A DNA stretch of 41,992 nt from NCBI GenBank assembly GCA_945861705.1, contig CAMAVM010000022.1, positions 1-41,992 of the forward strand, given 5' to 3'. The stretch's first letter is position 1. Every line of letters starts with the position of its first letter. Of the stretch, positions 39,717 to 41,992 are shown piece by piece. Under the pieces are notes generated by a model. It was not told the origin of the DNA, made no database searches, and worked only from the letters and a program-made list of their open reading frames with translations. The position numbers and the translations under genes were made by a program. The DNA comes from Methylomagnum ishizawai (lineage in GTDB: Bacteria; Pseudomonadota; Gammaproteobacteria; Methylococcales; Methylomonadaceae).

Positions 39717-41555
39717 ATGTCCAACGATGTCTTTCCTATACCCTCCTTCCATGATTTAGATTTGATTGAACCGGTGCTTAAAGTACTGGATGATGTCGGC
39801 TATGAAACCCCTTCGCCGATACAAGCGCGGGTCATCCCACACATGCTACTCGGCAAAGATGTGTTGGGGCAAGCTCAAACCGGCACAGGAAAAACTGCCG
39901 CTTTTGCGTTACCCATATTGTCTCGTATTGATCTCAAAAAGAAAGATCCTCAAGCCCTAGTATTAGCACCAACGCGGGAACTGGCGATCCAGGTGGCAGA
40001 AGCGTTTCAACGTTACGCCGCACATCTAAAGGGCTTTCACGTCTTGCCTATTTACGGCGGACAGGATTACAGCACACAGCTACGCTCACTCAAGCGTGGC
40101 GCTCATGTCGTCGTCGGCACTCCGGGTCGGGTCATGGATCACATGCGCCGTGGCACATTGCTGCTAAATAATCTTAGCGTTCTGGTGCTTGATGAAGCCG
40201 ATGAAATGCTAAGGATGGGATTTATTGACGATGTCGAATGGATTTTGGATCAATTGCCAGAAAAGAAGCAAATCGCCCTGTTTTCCGCAACTATGCCATC
40301 GGTTATTCGCAAAATAGCCCAGAAATACCTGCACGAACCCGAAGAAGTCACCATTAAAGTGACGACAGCTTCCGCAGAAAATATCCGTCAGCGTTTTTGG
40401 TTGGTCAGCGGCGTACATAAGCTGGATGCGCTGACCCGCATCCTGGAAGCCGAAACCTTTGACGGCATGATTATATTCGTCAGGACAAAAACAGCCACGG
40501 TAGAACTCGCCGAAAAGCTGGAAGCTCGTGGTTACTCAGCGTCTCCCATCAACGGTGATATGTCGCAAGCACTGAGGGAGCGGGCGATCAACCACCTTAA
40601 AAACGGCAAGCTGGATATTTTGATCGCCACCGATGTTGCCGCTCGTGGACTGGATGTAGATCGCATTACCCACGTCGTCAACTACGACATTCCTTACGAT
40701 ACCGAATCCTATATCCATCGTATCGGCAGAACAGGTCGTGCCGGACGCACAGGCGATGCAATTTTGTTTATCGCACCTAGAGAACGCAAGCTGCTGTTCA
40801 ACATCGAAAAAGCCACCAAACAAAAAGTGGAAGAGATGGGTTTGCCATCGACAGAAGTCATTAACAATAAGCGCATCTCCCGTTTTAAACAAAACATTAC
40901 TGATACCTTAGCTGCCGAAGAATTGAGCTTTTTCAGCCAACTTATTGAACAATACGAGCAAGAACATAATGTTACCGCACTGGATATTGCTTCTGCCTTA
41001 GCCAAGCTGGTGCAAGGTGACACGCCTTTATTAATGCAAAACCTGCCCAAACGACCTAAAGACAGCCGAGACGATAGAGAGAGCAGGGACAGCAGACCGC
41101 CCAGATCAGATAGGTCAGAAAGATCAGACAGGCCGGATCGCTTTGAACGTCCACAAACAGAACGCAAACCGCGTCGCGCTGGTGGTGCAAACATTGAAAT
41201 GGAAACTTACCGCATTGAAGTCGGTCACGCCCACGGCGTAAAACCTGGCAATATCGTCGGAGCTATCGCCAATGAAACTGGCATCGACGGCGACCATATT
41301 GCCCGTATCAAAATTGAAGAAGACTACAGCACGGTGGAATTACCCGCTGGTATGCCCAAAGAATTGTTTAACGAATTGAAGAAAGTCAGAGTCGTCGGAC
41401 AAGCACTTAATATTTCAAAGCTTGGCAGCGGAGCTGATACCGACACGGGTTCTGCCAAATACAAAGCTGACGATACCGCCAAAAAAGTAGATAAGAGCAA
41501 GAAAAGAATCAGTACAACGTCCAGACGTGCCAAACCAAAAGCGGTTGATGCTTAA
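39717..41555 (+). CDS. deaD: DEAD-box ATP-dependent RNA helicase (DeaD/CsdA type)
   Basis: DeaD unwinds structured RNA and helps ribosome assembly and mRNA decay, especially in the cold. The 612 aa protein has the Q motif (YETPSPIQ), Walker A AQTGTGKT at 53-60, PTRELA, TPGR, DEAD at 159-162, SAT, ARGLDV and HRIGRTGRAGR. A charged Arg/Asp/Ser-rich linker (about 442-480) follows, then a C-terminal DbpA-like RNA-binding domain (ETYRIEVGHAHGVKPGNIVGAIAN) and a Lys-rich tail. The C-terminal domains are what separate DeaD from shorter relatives such as RhlE. Confidence 0.94.
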   Translation: MSNDVFPIPSFHDLDLIEPVLKVLDDVGYETPSPIQARVIPHMLLGKDVLGQAQTGTGKTAAFALPILSRIDLKKKDPQALVLAPTRELAIQVAEAFQRYAAHLKGFHVLPIYGGQDYSTQLRSLKRGAHVVVGTPGRVMDHMRRGTLLLNNLSVLVLDEADEMLRMGFIDDVEWILDQLPEKKQIALFSATMPSVIRKIAQKYLHEPEEVTIKVTTASAENIRQRFWLVSGVHKLDALTRILEAETFDGMIIFVRTKTATVELAEKLEARGYSASPINGDMSQALRERAINHLKNGKLDILIATDVAARGLDVDRITHVVNYDIPYDTESYIHRIGRTGRAGRTGDAILFIAPRERKLLFNIEKATKQKVEEMGLPSTEVINNKRISRFKQNITDTLAAEELSFFSQLIEQYEQEHNVTALDIASALAKLVQGDTPLLMQNLPKRPKDSRDDRESRDSRPPRSDRSERSDRPDRFERPQTERKPRRAGGANIEMETYRIEVGHAHGVKPGNIVGAIANETGIDGDHIARIKIEEDYSTVELPAGMPKELFNELKKVRVVGQALNISKLGSGADTDTGSAKYKADDTAKKVDKSKKRISTTSRRAKPKAVDA

Positions 41556-41567
41556 TTTTAATGGAGG

Positions 41568-41992
41568 TTTTGTTGGTTGTTCTTAACGCCAACGCCAACA
41601 AAGCGGGAGTTGGATTTGTACGCTCGATCTCGCTAAGTTAAACAAGAAAATACCTGTTTCTGCCGATCCAGTCTGGTGATAAGCCGTATTTGATGGCTTA
41701 TCACCGCCGATCAACCGCTGAAAATCCTGGAAACGTAGCGTTAGCGGAGTGAAGATTTTTAGTCCCCAGAAGCGATAGTGCTGTGTGTTTTCACGAAGCG
41801 CTGTTTGCGGCGTGAAAATGCACAGCTTTACGACATCGCGTCGAGTCATTGCGCACCGATGTTCCATACCCCTTGTTGGGTATGGAACGAGGGTAGCAGG
41901 ACGGCTGGGGCAGCCGCAGGCATTGGCGGTCGCGTTAAGTTTTTGCCGCTTGTTTGGACAGGAAGTCCTCAAAACAAGCTTTCGCAAAAATA
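41568..41992. repeat. Hairpin-rich non-coding element, cut by the window end
   Basis: Several inverted repeats follow deaD: TTTGTTGG/CCAACAAA (near 41569-41602), GATAAGCC/GGCTTATC (41680-41704), a long imperfect pair around GTTTTCACG and CGTGAAAAT (near 41787-41820), and CCATACCC/GGGTATGG (41867-41888). The minus frame 41583-41987 is open for 134 aa, but its product is Cys/Arg/Pro-rich without domain signs and covers the hairpins. I regard it as a translated repeat. The element continues beyond the window. Confidence 0.45.

Noticed and set aside
41583..41987. 134 aa minus-strand frame at the window end
   Set aside because: It spans several hairpins and has a composition unlike neighbouring proteins; kept as a repeat element rather than a gene.

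Overview
This 42 kb window looks like chromosomal backbone of a gammaproteobacterial methylotroph, most likely a Methylococcales-type methanotroph. Three things point there. The gene order pyrG-kdsA-eno-ftsB, tig-clpP-clpX-lon-hupB-ppiD, fabA-fabB and pqiA-pqiB-pqiC is typical of Gammaproteobacteria. A homologue of the formaldehyde-activating enzyme Fae (38671-39222, minus) indicates C1 metabolism. A PEP-CTERM/exosortase-type exported protein is also present. The genus is an inference. No phage, complete insertion sequence or CRISPR array is visible.

Layout. 1-690: tRNA-Thr, then a mostly empty stretch with a decayed IS3-type transposase tail. 689-4149: argJ, a PEP-CTERM protein with a broken reading frame, and a MutT-ThiE fusion. 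4275-8057: a Slt-type lytic transglycosylase and the fabA-fabB pair for unsaturated fatty acid synthesis. 8089-9265: a small toxin-antitoxin pair and an orphan membrane-anchored protein. 9328-12600: ttcA, a small unknown gene, a predicted Fur-controlled small RNA, tRNA-Ser, a YcgN-type protein and accA. 12601-13313: a dense cluster of intergenic repeats. 13314-19074: tilS, pyrG, kdsA, eno and ftsB, with a repeat between eno and ftsB. 19143-20033: a radical SAM protein, then tRNA-Leu. 20299-28866: the protein quality-control block tig, clpP, clpX, lon, hupB, tRNA-Val, tRNA-Asp and ppiD. 28943-30664 (minus): proS. 30972-34511: a large membrane GGDEF-EAL protein. 34550-39222 (minus): a membrane protein, pqiC, pqiB, a pqiA split into two genes, and the fae homologue. 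39717-41555: a deaD-type RNA helicase. 41556-41992: hairpin-rich repeat DNA.

Functional links. fabA, fabB and accA serve fatty acid synthesis. kdsA and the Pqi (MCE-type) system concern the outer envelope, and Slt and FtsB concern the cell wall and division. Trigger factor, ClpXP, Lon and PpiD form a proteostasis block. TtcA, TilS, ProS and five tRNAs concern translation.

The most interesting candidate for something undescribed is on the minus strand at 10520-10638. A sigma70-like promoter overlaps a near-consensus Fur box, followed by about 82 nt of structured sequence with a C/U-rich loop and a perfect intrinsic terminator. This is the architecture of an iron-stress small RNA of the RyhB/PrrF/NrrF kind. 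Secondary leads are a Fae paralogue that lacks the family's histidine, a G9 tract that breaks the signal peptide of the PEP-CTERM protein, and overlapping alternative hairpins directly before the radical SAM gene.
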